The position numbers and the translations under genes were made by a program. Under the pieces are notes generated by a model that saw nothing but the letters and a program-made list of their open reading frames with translations, was not told the origin of the DNA and made no database searches. A DNA stretch of 53,343 nt. Source: Fusobacterium sp. JB019 (lineage in GTDB: Bacteria; Fusobacteriota; Fusobacteriia; Fusobacteriales; Fusobacteriaceae). The stretch lies in assembly GCA_030673965.1 (NCBI GenBank), contig JAUTCN010000005.1:1-53343 (forward strand). Reading direction: 5' to 3'. Positions 1-8,203 of the stretch are shown here, one piece after another; within the stretch, counting starts at the first letter, position 1, and each line of letters starts with the position of its first letter.

Positions 1-137
1 CAGCAAGAGTAGTACAAAAAGTTGGTCAAGAAGAGAACCCAGCAAACTTTTTATTAATGCATGCAATGGGACCAAATGTTGCAGGAGTAATAGGTTCAGC
101 AGTTGCAGCAGGAGTATTATTAAATATATTTGGATAA
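1..137 (+). CDS. Na+-translocating decarboxylase beta subunit, 3' end only (oadB-like)
   Basis: Only the last 44 codons are inside the window (reading frame begins at base 3, stop TAA at 135-137). The tail reads [20 protein letters not shown] and then [10 protein letters not shown]. This matches, from knowledge of the family, the conserved end of the OadB/GcdB/MmdB membrane subunit that couples decarboxylation of carboxybiotin to Na+ export. The citrate lyase genes start 34 bases later on the same strand, so the likely substrate is oxaloacetate released by citrate lyase. The sequence alone cannot exclude a methylmalonyl-CoA or glutaconyl-CoA decarboxylase. Confidence 0.8.
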   Translation, partial: ARVVQKVGQEENPANFLLMHAMGPNVAGVIGSAVAAGVLLNIFG

Positions 138-171
138 AATATAATTATTTAAATTAAAGGAGATATAAATT

Positions 172-441
172 ATGATAGGTATTTGTGGAAATGAAAAAAG
201 TTCTGATGTTTTAGTTACTGTGGATTTAGACTGTAAGGGAATTCAAGTTGAGATAGAATCTAAATTAAAAAAAATGTTTGGAAAATTAATGGATAAATCT
301 GTAAGAGAGGTTTTAGAAGAAGAAAATATAAAGAATGCGAAGATAAAAGTTCAAGATTTTGGAGCTCTAGATTTTGTAATAAAAGCTAGAACTAGAACTG
401 CTTTGCATAGAGCACAAGAATTAAAAGGAGATGATAAGTAA
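172..441 (+). CDS. citD: citrate lyase acyl carrier protein (gamma subunit)
   Basis: An 89-residue acidic/basic carrier protein, close to the usual CitD length. The near-N-terminal motif EKSSDVLV corresponds to the ESSD motif in which the first serine (Ser10 here) carries the phosphoribosyl-dephospho-CoA prosthetic group. It forms the citrate lyase complex with CitE and CitF in the cytoplasm and holds the acetyl/citryl thioester. AAAGGAGAT lies 8 bases before the ATG. Its stop overlaps the start of citE by one base, the expected order citD-citE-citF. Confidence 0.93.
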   Translation: MIGICGNEKSSDVLVTVDLDCKGIQVEIESKLKKMFGKLMDKSVREVLEEENIKNAKIKVQDFGALDFVIKARTRTALHRAQELKGDDK

Positions 442-1340
442 TGGGTAAGATTACAAAACAACCAAAGAGATCAAGAAGAACTATGTTATTTTCTCCAGCA
501 AACAATCCTAAAATGTTAACAATGGCTCATCTTTATGGTTCAGATTGTGTAATTTTTGATTTAGAAGATGCAATTAAATATTCAGAAAAAGATGCAGCTA
601 GAGATTTATTCGCAGAGGCTCTAAAAACTATAGATTATGGAGAAACTGAAATATTTGCTAGGATAAACCCACTATATACAGAATTTGGAGAAAAAGATGT
701 ACGAGTTTTAGTTCCTGCAGGTCTTAGAAATATGAGACTTGCTATGACAGATACTCCAGAACAAATAAAAGAATTAGATATTTTGTTAACCGAAGTAGAA
801 AAAGAACATGGAATAAAAGTAGGATCATGTAAAATTCAAGCTTCATTAGAAACCCCAACAGCAATAAAAAACGCTTATGAAATAGCAAAAGCTTCAGATA
901 GAGTGGTTACAATGTCATTTGGAGCAGAAGACTTTACAAGAACATTAGGAGCAGAAAGAACTAAAGAAGGAAAAGAGATATTTGTAGCAAGAAGTATGGT
1001 AGTTATGGCAGCAGCTATGGCAGGAATAGATGCTATAGATACTGTTTGGGCACATCTTGCAGATATAGAAGGATTTAAAGAGGAAGTCAAGAGTTCTATA
1101 AATATGGGGTTTTCGGGTAAATCTTGTATACATCCATCTCAAATAAAAATAATTCATAATATTTTTACACCAACAGAAGAAGAAATAGCCAAATCTTTAG
1201 TAATTGTTAAAGCTGCGGAAGAAGCAGATATAGAAAATGGTGGCGTAATTCAAGTGAATGGGAAAATGATAGATATACCAGTTATTTCAAAAGCTCAGAA
1301 AGTTGTAAGACTTGCAAAAGCATCAGGAGTTATTAAATAA
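441..1340 (+). CDS. citE: citrate lyase beta subunit (citryl-CoA lyase)
   Basis: A 299-residue protein of the HpcH/HpaI aldolase-CitE family. Visible family motifs are RRTMLFSPANNPKM at the N terminus, VIFDLEDAIKYSEKD (acidic metal-binding region), FARINPLYTEFG, IQASLETPTAI and MSFGAEDFTRTLG. It cleaves citryl-ACP into acetyl-ACP and oxaloacetate. The start ATG overlaps the stop of citD (TAATG), indicating translational coupling, and citF begins 5 bases after its stop. Length is normal for the family. Citrate lyase ligase and the prosthetic-group genes (citC, citX, citG) are not downstream, so they must lie upstream or elsewhere. Confidence 0.95.
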   Translation: MGKITKQPKRSRRTMLFSPANNPKMLTMAHLYGSDCVIFDLEDAIKYSEKDAARDLFAEALKTIDYGETEIFARINPLYTEFGEKDVRVLVPAGLRNMRLAMTDTPEQIKELDILLTEVEKEHGIKVGSCKIQASLETPTAIKNAYEIAKASDRVVTMSFGAEDFTRTLGAERTKEGKEIFVARSMVVMAAAMAGIDAIDTVWAHLADIEGFKEEVKSSINMGFSGKSCIHPSQIKIIHNIFTPTEEEIAKSLVIVKAAEEADIENGGVIQVNGKMIDIPVISKAQKVVRLAKASGVIK

Positions 1341-1345
1341 GGGAG

Positions 1346-2908
1346 ATGAATAAAGTGGAAATTATAAAAAATAAAGTAAATAGAGAATTACCTAAATATA
1401 TAGAAGGATATGGGGAAGTTAAACCTTACAAAGGACCTTTTTCAGTGCAACCTCAAGGAAAAAAATATGCTGTAAATAAAGGATTTTATAAGCCAGGAAC
1501 TCAAAAATTAGTTAACAATTTAAAAGAAGCAATAGAAAACTGTAATCTTAAAGATGGAATGACAATTTCTTTTCATCATCATTTAAGAAATGGTGATTAT
1601 GTTTTAAATATGGTTTTGGATGAAATAAATAAATTAGGAATAAAGAATATAAATTTAGTGGCATCATCTTTAACCAAGGCTCATGAACCAATAATAAAGC
1701 ATATAAAATCAGGAGTTATCACAGGAATAAATACTTCTGGTTTAAGAGGAACAATAGCAAAAGAGATCTCAAAAAATAATATTTTAGGAAAACCTGTTAT
1801 ATTTAGGACTCATGGTGGAAGAGCAAGAGCAATTGAAGCTGGAGAAATTAAAATAGATATTGCTTTTGTCGCAGCTCCAACATGTGATAATTTAGGAAAT
1901 ATGAATGGTTATGAAGGAAAATCAGCATTTGGATCTATGGGTTATCCAATGGTAGATGTGAAATTTGCAGATAAAGTTGTAGCAATAACAGATAATTTGG
2001 TACCTTTTCCGTTAAAAAATATATCAATATCAATGACGGATATTGATTATATAGTTGAAGTTGAAGAGATTGGAAATCCAGAACAAATAGCTACAGGAGC
2101 AACTAGAATAACAAAAAATCCACAAGAATTGTTAATAGCAGAAAAAGCATCAGAAGTTTTAATAGCATCAGGAGTTATAAAAAATGGATTTTCTTTTCAG
2201 GCTGGATCGGGAGGTTCATCTCTTGCAGTATGTAGATTTTTAAAAGAGTATATGAAAAAGAATGAGATAAAAGGATCTTTTGCTTCAGGAGGAGCAACAG
2301 GATATTTAGTTGAATTTTTAGAGGAAGGCTATTTTGAAGCATTATTTGATACTCAAAGTTTTGATACATCAGTGATAGAATCTTTAGGAAAAAATTCTAA
2401 TCATATAGAAATGTCAGCTTCAATGTATGCTAATCCTCATAATAAAGCTTGTATAGCTCATCAATTAGATATTATGATATTGTCAGCAACAGAGATAGAT
2501 ATAGACTTTAATATTAACTCATTAACAGGTTCAACAGGAATGATAATGGGTGCTCAAGGTGGTGCTCCAGATACAGCAGCAGGATCAAAATTAACAGTTG
2601 TAGTTGCTCCTTCCATGAGAAAAAGAATACCAATAGTGACAGACAAAGTAACTACAGTAGTTACTCCAGGAGAGACAGTAGATGTTTTAGTAACAGAAAG
2701 AGGAATTTGTGTAAATCCAAGAAGAAAAGATATTCAAGAAATTTTAAATAGTTCTGGAATAAAAACAAAAAAAATAAAAGAGTTGAAAGAAGAAATAGAA
2801 CAATTAACAGGAAAACCTGAAAGTACACAATATTTAGATGAAATAGTTGGTATTGTAGAATATAGAGATGGAACAGTTATAGATATAATAAAACAAGTAA
2901 AGGAATAA
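1346..2908 (+). CDS. citF: citrate lyase alpha subunit (citrate:acetyl-ACP transferase)
   Basis: A 520-residue protein, the normal CitF size. It contains the conserved segments FSVQPQGKKYAVNKG, TISFHHHLRNGDYVLN, IFRTHGGRARAIEAGEI and FQAGSGGSSLAV. CitF swaps acetyl for citrate on the ACP, forming citryl-ACP for CitE. GGGAGATGAA precedes the ATG, only 5 bases after citE. The gene is the last of the operon, being followed after 7 bases by a strong terminator. In this organism citrate would give acetate plus oxaloacetate, and the latter feeds the decarboxylase whose beta subunit ends at the window's left edge. Confidence 0.95.
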   Translation: MNKVEIIKNKVNRELPKYIEGYGEVKPYKGPFSVQPQGKKYAVNKGFYKPGTQKLVNNLKEAIENCNLKDGMTISFHHHLRNGDYVLNMVLDEINKLGIKNINLVASSLTKAHEPIIKHIKSGVITGINTSGLRGTIAKEISKNNILGKPVIFRTHGGRARAIEAGEIKIDIAFVAAPTCDNLGNMNGYEGKSAFGSMGYPMVDVKFADKVVAITDNLVPFPLKNISISMTDIDYIVEVEEIGNPEQIATGATRITKNPQELLIAEKASEVLIASGVIKNGFSFQAGSGGSSLAVCRFLKEYMKKNEIKGSFASGGATGYLVEFLEEGYFEALFDTQSFDTSVIESLGKNSNHIEMSASMYANPHNKACIAHQLDIMILSATEIDIDFNINSLTGSTGMIMGAQGGAPDTAAGSKLTVVVAPSMRKRIPIVTDKVTTVVTPGETVDVLVTERGICVNPRRKDIQEILNSSGIKTKKIKELKEEIEQLTGKPESTQYLDEIVGIVEYRDGTVIDIIKQVKE

Positions 2909-2915
2909 AATGAAT

Positions 2916-2949
2916 AAAAACCTCCATTATAAATTTTGGAGGTTTTTTT
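2916..2949. terminator. bidirectional intrinsic terminator between citF and the ldh-like gene
   Basis: The stem AAAAACCTCCA (2916-2926) pairs with TGGAGGTTTTT (2937-2947), with a 10-base loop. Runs of A on the left and T on the right make it work on both strands, so it can end citF (+) and the dehydrogenase gene (-). Confidence 0.9.
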
Positions 2950-2952
2950 ATT

Positions 2953-3906
2953 TTAATATTTAAGACTTAAAAGCAAATTATCTTTTATTATTTCACAAGA
3001 GTTATTAAATTTTATTAATTCTTCTTCATTTAGAGGTAGTTCAATAATATTCACAACTCCATCTTTTCCAATAATAGTCGGAACACTAGCATAAACATTT
3101 TTTTGTCCATATTCACCATTTAGTAAAGTAGAAACCATACAAACTTTTCTTTCATTGGCAAAGATAGTTTTAGCAATTTCTACACAAGAAGTGCCTATAC
3201 CAAATTCAGTAGAACCTTTTCCTTTTAGAACTATCCATCCTCCAAGTTTAGCTTCGCTAGCGATTTCTTCTAAATTAAGATGTCCATAAATTTTAGGGTG
3301 TTCTTTCATTAAATCATATAAATTTTTTCCAAAAATAGAGGCACAAGACCAAGGAACCATTTGACTTTCTCCATGCTCCCCCATGACATAGGCATATATA
3401 GATTTTTGATCAATATTTAATTTTCTAGCTAGAACTTTTCTTAATCTAGCAGAATCAAGAGTAGTGCTTGTTGAAATTATTTTTTGAGAAGGATAATTTA
3501 ATTTTTTCTGTAAATAATGAGTTATAACATCTGCAGGGTTTGAAATATTAATGATAATTCCATTAAATTTAGAATCGTGAATTCCTTTAATAATGGGTTT
3601 AATACATTCGATAGTATCTTTTAAGGTATCCATTCTAGTCTGATTCATATTTGGCAAAGGGCCAGCGGATATAACAATTATTTCAGCGTCATCTATATCG
3701 GAATAATTTCCTGATTTTATGTTTATATGATGAGGTAAATAAACTATAGCATCTTCAGTATCTTCAGCTTGAGCAATAGCTTTATTTTTGTTAATATCAA
3801 TATAAATTAATTCTTCACATGCTCCTTGTGTTGCAAAAGAGAATCCTACATGAGAACCTACATGACCAGCTCCAATAATTACTACTTTTCTTAATTTTAT
3901 ATTCAT
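2953..3906 (-). CDS. L-lactate/L-2-hydroxyacid dehydrogenase family protein
   Basis: A 317-residue NAD-dependent dehydrogenase of the LDH/MDH superfamily. It has the Rossmann motif GAGHVGSHVG near residue 12, an acidic residue after beta-2 (YIDINKNKA) typical of NAD use, NPADVITHYLQ, the substrate Asp/Arg pair in TTLDSARLRK and the catalytic histidine in GEHGES. The active-site loop reads SAGPLPNMNQTRMD. At the position that is Gln in lactate and Arg in malate dehydrogenases, this protein aligns with Pro, so pyruvate may not be its main substrate. The closest remembered relatives are lactate and L-2-hydroxyisocaproate dehydrogenases. It stands alone between terminators, with AGGAGC before the start. 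Confidence 0.85.
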   Translation of the reverse strand: MNIKLRKVVIIGAGHVGSHVGFSFATQGACEELIYIDINKNKAIAQAEDTEDAIVYLPHHINIKSGNYSDIDDAEIIVISAGPLPNMNQTRMDTLKDTIECIKPIIKGIHDSKFNGIIINISNPADVITHYLQKKLNYPSQKIISTSTTLDSARLRKVLARKLNIDQKSIYAYVMGEHGESQMVPWSCASIFGKNLYDLMKEHPKIYGHLNLEEIASEAKLGGWIVLKGKGSTEFGIGTSCVEIAKTIFANERKVCMVSTLLNGEYGQKNVYASVPTIIGKDGVVNIIELPLNEEELIKFNNSCEIIKDNLLLSLKY

Positions 3907-4069
3907 AAATGCTCCTTTTATTATAAGTTTAGTTAAAATTTAGTTCTCTTATGATACCATTTTTTAATATAATTTAAAAGCTAACAATAAAAAAAATTTA
4001 TTGTTCTATTGAGAGGATTTTAATTAAGAAATTTTGGAGTTTAATAGATGGTGAAAAATTCAAAATATG

Positions 4070-4140
4070 TTCGGTAGAATATTCATTAAGGAAATAAATA
4101 CTTGATTTTTATTCCTTTAAGGAATATACTAATTACCGAA
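4070..4140. promoter_or_regulatory. nested inverted repeats, probable DtxR-family operator cluster
   Basis: TTCGGTA (4070-4076) and TACCGAA (4134-4140) enclose two related boxes. ATTCATTAAGGAAAT (4081-4095) is an imperfect copy of the perfect palindrome ATTCCTTTAAGGAAT (4111-4125). The two outer halves are themselves roughly inverted copies of each other. The layout surrounds and overlaps the promoter. The operon ends with a DtxR-family regulator gene, so autoregulated, metal-dependent repression is the simplest reading. The match to a specific regulator is inferred. Confidence 0.65.
4102..4130 (+). promoter_or_regulatory. promoter of the metal ABC transporter operon
   Basis: A sigma-70 type promoter: TTGATT at 4102-4107, 17 bases, TATACT at 4125-4130. 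The 17-base spacer is largely filled by the palindrome ATTCCTT-T-AAGGAAT (4111-4125), so a repressor bound there would block RNA polymerase. The transcription start should fall near 4137, inside the TACCGAA half of a larger inverted repeat. Confidence 0.75.
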
Positions 4141-4156
4141 ACACACATACGTTAAT

Positions 4157-4184
4157 ATAAGTTTAAGGGTTGCCTTAAACTTAT
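4157..4184. promoter_or_regulatory. 28-base perfect inverted repeat in the 5' UTR of the metal transporter operon
   Basis: Arms ATAAGTTTAAGG (4157-4168) and CCTTAAACTTAT (4173-4184) are perfect 12-base complements with a 4-base GTTG spacer. It ends immediately before the ribosome-binding site GAGGAAGGTGAG. The core TTAAGG is shared with the two boxes upstream, so it is probably a third operator. As RNA it would also form a stable hairpin abutting the ribosome-binding site. Confidence 0.7.
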
Positions 4185-4196
4185 GAGGAAGGTGAG

Positions 4197-5120
4197 ATGA
4201 TGAAAAAAAAATTTAAGAAGATAGGAATAATTATCTTAATGATTTTAATTTTAGGATGTGGGAAAGAAGTAAAAAGTAATGAAAATTCAAGAGAAAAAAT
4301 AAGTATAGTTGTTACTACAACTATGTTAGGAGACTTAGCTAAAGAAATAGGAGGAAATAAAATTAATTTAAAAGTACTTATGAATCCAGGGGTAAGTCCA
4401 CATTCTTACCAACCTAAATTAAGTGATACCAAAAATATAATGGAAGGAGATTTGTTAATTATTAATGGACTTTATTTAGAAGGTAAAATGGAACAATGTC
4501 TTAAAAATTTAGATAGGAATAAGATTCTAGTAGTTGGAGATAAAATAGATAAGAAAGATCTAATATTAATGGAAAGCGGTGAATATGATCCTCATATATT
4601 TTTAAGTATAAAGTTATGGAAAAATGCAGCTAATATTTTAGAAAAAAGATTTATTCAGATAGATAAAACAAATAAAAAATATTATGAGCAATCAAAAGAT
4701 AAATATATAGAGAAGTTAAATGAGTTAGATAAATATGCTAAAGAACAATTAGATAAGGTAGAGAATTCAAAAAAAATATTAGTTACTTCTCATAGAGCTT
4801 TTAACTATTTTGCAAAAGATTATTGTTTTAAAACAAATTATGTAAAAGGAATTTCTTCTGAAAGTGAAGTAGGGGTAAGTAAAATTAATAAATTGATATT
4901 ATATTTAAAAGAAAATAAAATAAGAACTATATTTTTGGAAAACTCTACTTCTCAAAACATATTAGATATAATTATTGAAGGAAGTAAAAAAAATAATTGG
5001 AATGTAGAAATAGGTGGAAAATTATATGTTGGTTCTTTAGGAGATAAAGAAAGTGGAGCAGATACATATATAAAATATTATAAAAAAAATATAGATACTA
5101 TTGTTAAAGGATTAATTTAA
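4197..5120 (+). CDS. metal ABC transporter substrate-binding lipoprotein (TroA/MntA/ZnuA family)
   Basis: A 307-residue lipoprotein with a short basic N terminus, a hydrophobic stretch and the lipobox ILGC (Cys at about residue 22). The four ligand regions of cluster A-I receptors are present: PHSYQP (His about 69), YDPHIFLS (His about 134), TSHRAFNYF (His about 200) and the final SLGDKESGADTY (Asp about 283), as in TroA. It captures Mn, Zn or Fe in the periplasm for the transporter encoded just downstream. Which metal cannot be told from sequence. Two adjacent ATGs (4197, 4200) follow the ribosome-binding site. Confidence 0.92.
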   Translation: MMKKKFKKIGIIILMILILGCGKEVKSNENSREKISIVVTTTMLGDLAKEIGGNKINLKVLMNPGVSPHSYQPKLSDTKNIMEGDLLIINGLYLEGKMEQCLKNLDRNKILVVGDKIDKKDLILMESGEYDPHIFLSIKLWKNAANILEKRFIQIDKTNKKYYEQSKDKYIEKLNELDKYAKEQLDKVENSKKILVTSHRAFNYFAKDYCFKTNYVKGISSESEVGVSKINKLILYLKENKIRTIFLENSTSQNILDIIIEGSKKNNWNVEIGGKLYVGSLGDKESGADTYIKYYKKNIDTIVKGLI

Positions 5121-5129
5121 GGAGGCTTA

Positions 5130-5843
5130 ATGAAATCAGCTATTAGTATAAAAAATTTAACAATTTCATATGATGAAAAAAAAATATTATCCAATATTAA
5201 TATAAATATTCCAAAAGGAAAATTAATAGGAATTATCGGCCCAAATGGAGGTGGAAAATCAACTTTTATAAAAGGTATACTTGATATAGTAAAAAATAGT
5301 TCAGGTGATATAAAATTTCAAGGAGAATATTATAAAGAATATTTAAAAAAGATAGCTTATATTCCTCAAAGGGATACAGTAGATTGGGATTTTCCTACTA
5401 CAGTTTTAGATGTGGTAATAATGGGATCTTATGGAAGGCTAGGTTTATTTAAAAGACCTAAAAAGAAAGAAAAAGAAATGGCTATTTTAATGTTAAAAAA
5501 AGTTGGTATGGAAAAATATTTAAATAGACAGATTTCTCAATTATCAGGGGGAGAGAAACAAAGAGTTTTTATAGCGAGAGCTCTTATGCAAAAAGCTGAA
5601 ATTTATTTTATGGATGAACCTTTTCAGGGGGTTGATATAAAAACAGAAAAAGCTATTATAAAAATTTTAAAGACTTTAAAAGAAAAAAACAAAACTGTTT
5701 TAGTGGTTCATCATAATTTAGAAACAGTTAAAGAATATTTTGATTATTTAGTTATGATTAATAGAAAGATAATAGCTAAAGGAGAAATAGCAGATGTTTT
5801 TAATAAAGAAAATATAAAGAAGACTTTTTATAGAGATTATTAA
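5130..5843 (+). CDS. metal ABC transporter ATP-binding protein (TroB/MntB type)
   Basis: A 237-residue ATPase. It has a Walker A motif GPNGGGKST, the Q-loop segment IPQRDTVDWDFPTTVLDVV (characteristic of the manganese/zinc subfamily), signature LSGGEKQRV, Walker B YFMDEPFQGVD and the switch histidine in VVHHN. It energises metal import from the inner face of the membrane. It starts 9 bases after the binding protein with AAGGAGG, in one operon with two permeases and a regulator. Confidence 0.94.
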   Translation: MKSAISIKNLTISYDEKKILSNININIPKGKLIGIIGPNGGGKSTFIKGILDIVKNSSGDIKFQGEYYKEYLKKIAYIPQRDTVDWDFPTTVLDVVIMGSYGRLGLFKRPKKKEKEMAILMLKKVGMEKYLNRQISQLSGGEKQRVFIARALMQKAEIYFMDEPFQGVDIKTEKAIIKILKTLKEKNKTVLVVHHNLETVKEYFDYLVMINRKIIAKGEIADVFNKENIKKTFYRDY

Positions 5844-5854
5844 TAGGAGAAAAA

Positions 5855-6688
5855 ATGGGAAAATTAATTTTGAATAATTATGTATTAATTGTAATTATGA
5901 TAGGAACTACTTTAATAGGAATTATTTCAGGAATTCTTGGAAGCATAATAACTTTAAGAAAAGAAGCTTTAATAGGAAACGCTTTAGCTCATGCTAGTTT
6001 TCCAGGAGTAATGCTTTCTTTTATGATTATAAAAACTAAAAATATAGAATTATTATTGATTGGAGCAGGTTTTTTTTCAATTATTTCCTTAGTAATAATA
6101 AAAATTATAAAAAAATATTCAAAAATAAAGTATGATTCAGCTTTAGCTCTAGTCTTATCTGGTTTTTTTGGTTTAGGTCAAGTTTTATTATCTATAATTC
6201 AAAATACAGGAAATTCAAATCAAGCAGGTTTGGAAAAATTTATTTTTGGAGAAGTAGCAACTATTTTGTCTTCAGATATACAAATTATTTCAATTATTTC
6301 AATTACTATTATATTAATAGTAGTTTTATTTAGAAAAGAAATTAAATTATTTATATTTGATAAAGAATTTTATAAAAGTTTAGGTTTTTCATGTGAATTT
6401 TTAGATAACTTAATAATACTTTTAACAGTAATAGTGATAATGATGGGGATTAGATTTGTAGGTGTGATATTAATGACATCAATATTAATAGCTCCAGGAA
6501 TAGCTGCCAGGCAATGGAGCAATTCTTTTTATAAAAATTTAGTTTTATCTGGTTTATTTGGAGGGTTAGCAGGATTTGTTGGAACTTTTATAAGTTTTAA
6601 AAATTCAGATTTATCTATAGGACCAATAATTGTTGTTGTAGTAAGTTTGATTGCAATAATTTCTATATTTTTAAAGAAGGTGAAATAA
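5855..6688 (+). CDS. metal ABC transporter permease (TroC-like)
   Basis: A 277-residue, strongly hydrophobic ABC-3 family permease with about eight membrane spans. Recognisable features are the N-terminal GIISGILGSIITLRKEALIG followed by NALAHASFPGVML, and the central RFVGVILMTSILIAPGIAAR motif that contacts the ATPase. It pairs with the next gene to form a heterodimeric channel, as TroC and TroD do. The start has GGAGAAAA upstream, and the next gene begins after a single base. Confidence 0.92.
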   Translation: MGKLILNNYVLIVIMIGTTLIGIISGILGSIITLRKEALIGNALAHASFPGVMLSFMIIKTKNIELLLIGAGFFSIISLVIIKIIKKYSKIKYDSALALVLSGFFGLGQVLLSIIQNTGNSNQAGLEKFIFGEVATILSSDIQIISIISITIILIVVLFRKEIKLFIFDKEFYKSLGFSCEFLDNLIILLTVIVIMMGIRFVGVILMTSILIAPGIAARQWSNSFYKNLVLSGLFGGLAGFVGTFISFKNSDLSIGPIIVVVVSLIAIISIFLKKVK

Positions 6689-6689
6689 A

Positions 6690-7544
6690 ATGAATTTTGA
6701 AATTTTAATGATATTAATAATAACTTCTTTTTCTTGTTCTTTAATAGGTGTATTTATTTCTTTAAGAAAAATGGCGATGCTTATGGATGCGATAAGTCAT
6801 ACAGCTTTAATAGGAGTTGTTTTAGCTTATTTAATTATTAGAGATATAAATTCTCCTTTTCTTATTATAGGAGCTTCAGCTGTTTGTGTATTGACAGTTT
6901 ATTTAATTGAAGTTTTATCTGATAAAAAGATAGAAAAAGGAGCTGCAACGGGATTAATTTTTCCTCTTCTATTTAGTTTAGGGGTACTTATAATAGATAG
7001 AAAATTAAAAAATTCTCAGATAAGTATTAATTCAGCTTTATTTGGGAAACTAGAGTTTATTATTTTTAAAAGATTAACTATAAATAATATAGATTTAGGA
7101 CCTTTGGCGTTATATATAATGTTAGTTATTGCAGTTGTTATAGCAGTATTTATAATAATTTTTTATAAAGAATTAAAAGTAATTTCTTTTGATATTATTT
7201 TTGCTAAAACTTCAGGTGTTTCAGTTTTATTAGTTCATTATTTATTTATAAGTTTAATTTCATTAACTGCAGTGTCTGCATTTAACATTGTTGGGGTTAT
7301 TTTAGTTATTAGTTTAATAATTGGACCAAGTATAACAAGTTTATTATTTACAAAAAATTTAAAAAAGACGATTATCTTTTCAATTTTTATAGGATTAATT
7401 AACAGTTTAGTAGGCTATGGAATAGCTTTTAAGTATGATATAATAATATCAGGCGCAGTGGCTAGTGTGAATATGATAGTGTTTTTATTAGCTTTATTGT
7501 TTATAGGGGGAATTAATGAATATAACAGAAGAAAATTATCTTAG
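6690..7544 (+). CDS. metal ABC transporter permease (TroD-like)
   Basis: A 284-residue second ABC-3 permease. It carries ISLRKMAMLMDAISHTALIG near the N terminus and FNIVGVILVISLIIGPSITS near residue 200, the same two landmarks as its partner. About eight hydrophobic spans are visible. Its 3' end overlaps the downstream regulator gene by 29 bases, an arrangement that suggests tight coupling of transporter and regulator expression. Confidence 0.92.
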   Translation: MNFEILMILIITSFSCSLIGVFISLRKMAMLMDAISHTALIGVVLAYLIIRDINSPFLIIGASAVCVLTVYLIEVLSDKKIEKGAATGLIFPLLFSLGVLIIDRKLKNSQISINSALFGKLEFIIFKRLTINNIDLGPLALYIMLVIAVVIAVFIIIFYKELKVISFDIIFAKTSGVSVLLVHYLFISLISLTAVSAFNIVGVILVISLIIGPSITSLLFTKNLKKTIIFSIFIGLINSLVGYGIAFKYDIIISGAVASVNMIVFLLALLFIGGINEYNRRKLS

Positions 7545-8163
7545 GATAATATATGAATTATCTAATGAAAATAAAAAAGAATATGTTAAAATTAGTGATA
7601 TAGCTTCTAAAATGAAATATACTGTTCAAAGTGTTTTAGAAATGGTGAAAAAATTGGCTGATAATTTTTTTGTGGAGTATGTTCCTTATAAAGGAGTAAA
7701 ATTAACAGAGAATGGAAAAGAAAAATCAATAAGATTAGTTAGAGTACATCATATTTGGGAGGTCTTTTTATCTGAATATTTAAAATTAGATTGGTCACAG
7801 GTTCATATGGAGGCTGAAAAACTTCAACATGTTAGTAGTGATATAGTTACAGATAAATTATATAATTTTTTAGGGAAACCTAAATTTTGTTGCCATGGAA
7901 GTCCAATACCAAATGAAAAAGGTGAAGTAGAAAATTTTTCAAATAATTCTATTTTAAAATTAAAAGAGGGAGATAAATTTAAATTAAAAAGAGTCTTAGA
8001 CAATATAAAATTGTTAAATTATTTAAAAGATAATGGAATTAAGCTATATGATAAATTTGAGATAGTTAAGGTAGATAATTTTAATGAAATAATAATACTT
8101 AAAGATAAAATAGGAAAAGAAATATACATGAATTTTTCAAATGCAAAAATGTTGTTTTATTAA
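7516..8163 (+). CDS. DtxR/MntR-family metal-dependent transcriptional regulator
   Basis: A 215-residue protein with the DtxR layout. There is an N-terminal winged helix (residues 1-65, NYLRIIYELS...KISDIASKMKYTVQSVLEMVKKL), a dimerisation and metal-binding region (VRVHHIWEVFLSEYL and HMEAEKLQHVSS, with His/Glu ligands in the usual places), and a C-terminal FeoA/SH3-like domain (about 140-215). It should repress the transporter operon when its metal is abundant, acting on the palindromes at 4070-4184. AGGGGG sits 5 bases before the ATG, inside the preceding gene. Confidence 0.9.
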   Translation: MNITEENYLRIIYELSNENKKEYVKISDIASKMKYTVQSVLEMVKKLADNFFVEYVPYKGVKLTENGKEKSIRLVRVHHIWEVFLSEYLKLDWSQVHMEAEKLQHVSSDIVTDKLYNFLGKPKFCCHGSPIPNEKGEVENFSNNSILKLKEGDKFKLKRVLDNIKLLNYLKDNGIKLYDKFEIVKVDNFNEIIILKDKIGKEIYMNFSNAKMLFY

Positions 8164-8167
8164 CAAA

Positions 8168-8197
8168 AAAAAGAGCTTAGTCATCTAAGCTCTTTTT
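8168..8197. terminator. bidirectional terminator after the metal regulator
   Basis: AAGAGCTTAG (8171-8180) and CTAAGCTCTT (8185-8194) form a 10-base perfect stem with a TCAT loop, flanked by A-runs and T-runs. It serves the converging genes on both strands. Confidence 0.92.
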
Positions 8198-8203
8198 TAA
8201 TAT

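Larger units (their letters stand above)
3907..4196. promoter_or_regulatory. intergenic regulatory region between the dehydrogenase and metal-transport genes
   Basis: This 290-base gap between divergent genes holds no credible ORF. The left third, rich in A/T, must carry the leader of the minus-strand dehydrogenase gene, but no convincing -35 box was found there. The right half holds the promoter and palindromes of the metal-transport operon, listed separately. Confidence 0.6.

Noticed and set aside
4157-4184. Intrinsic terminator or riboswitch before the metal transporter
   Set aside because: The hairpin has no T-run after it and stands directly at the ribosome-binding site; an operator shared with upstream boxes explains it better.
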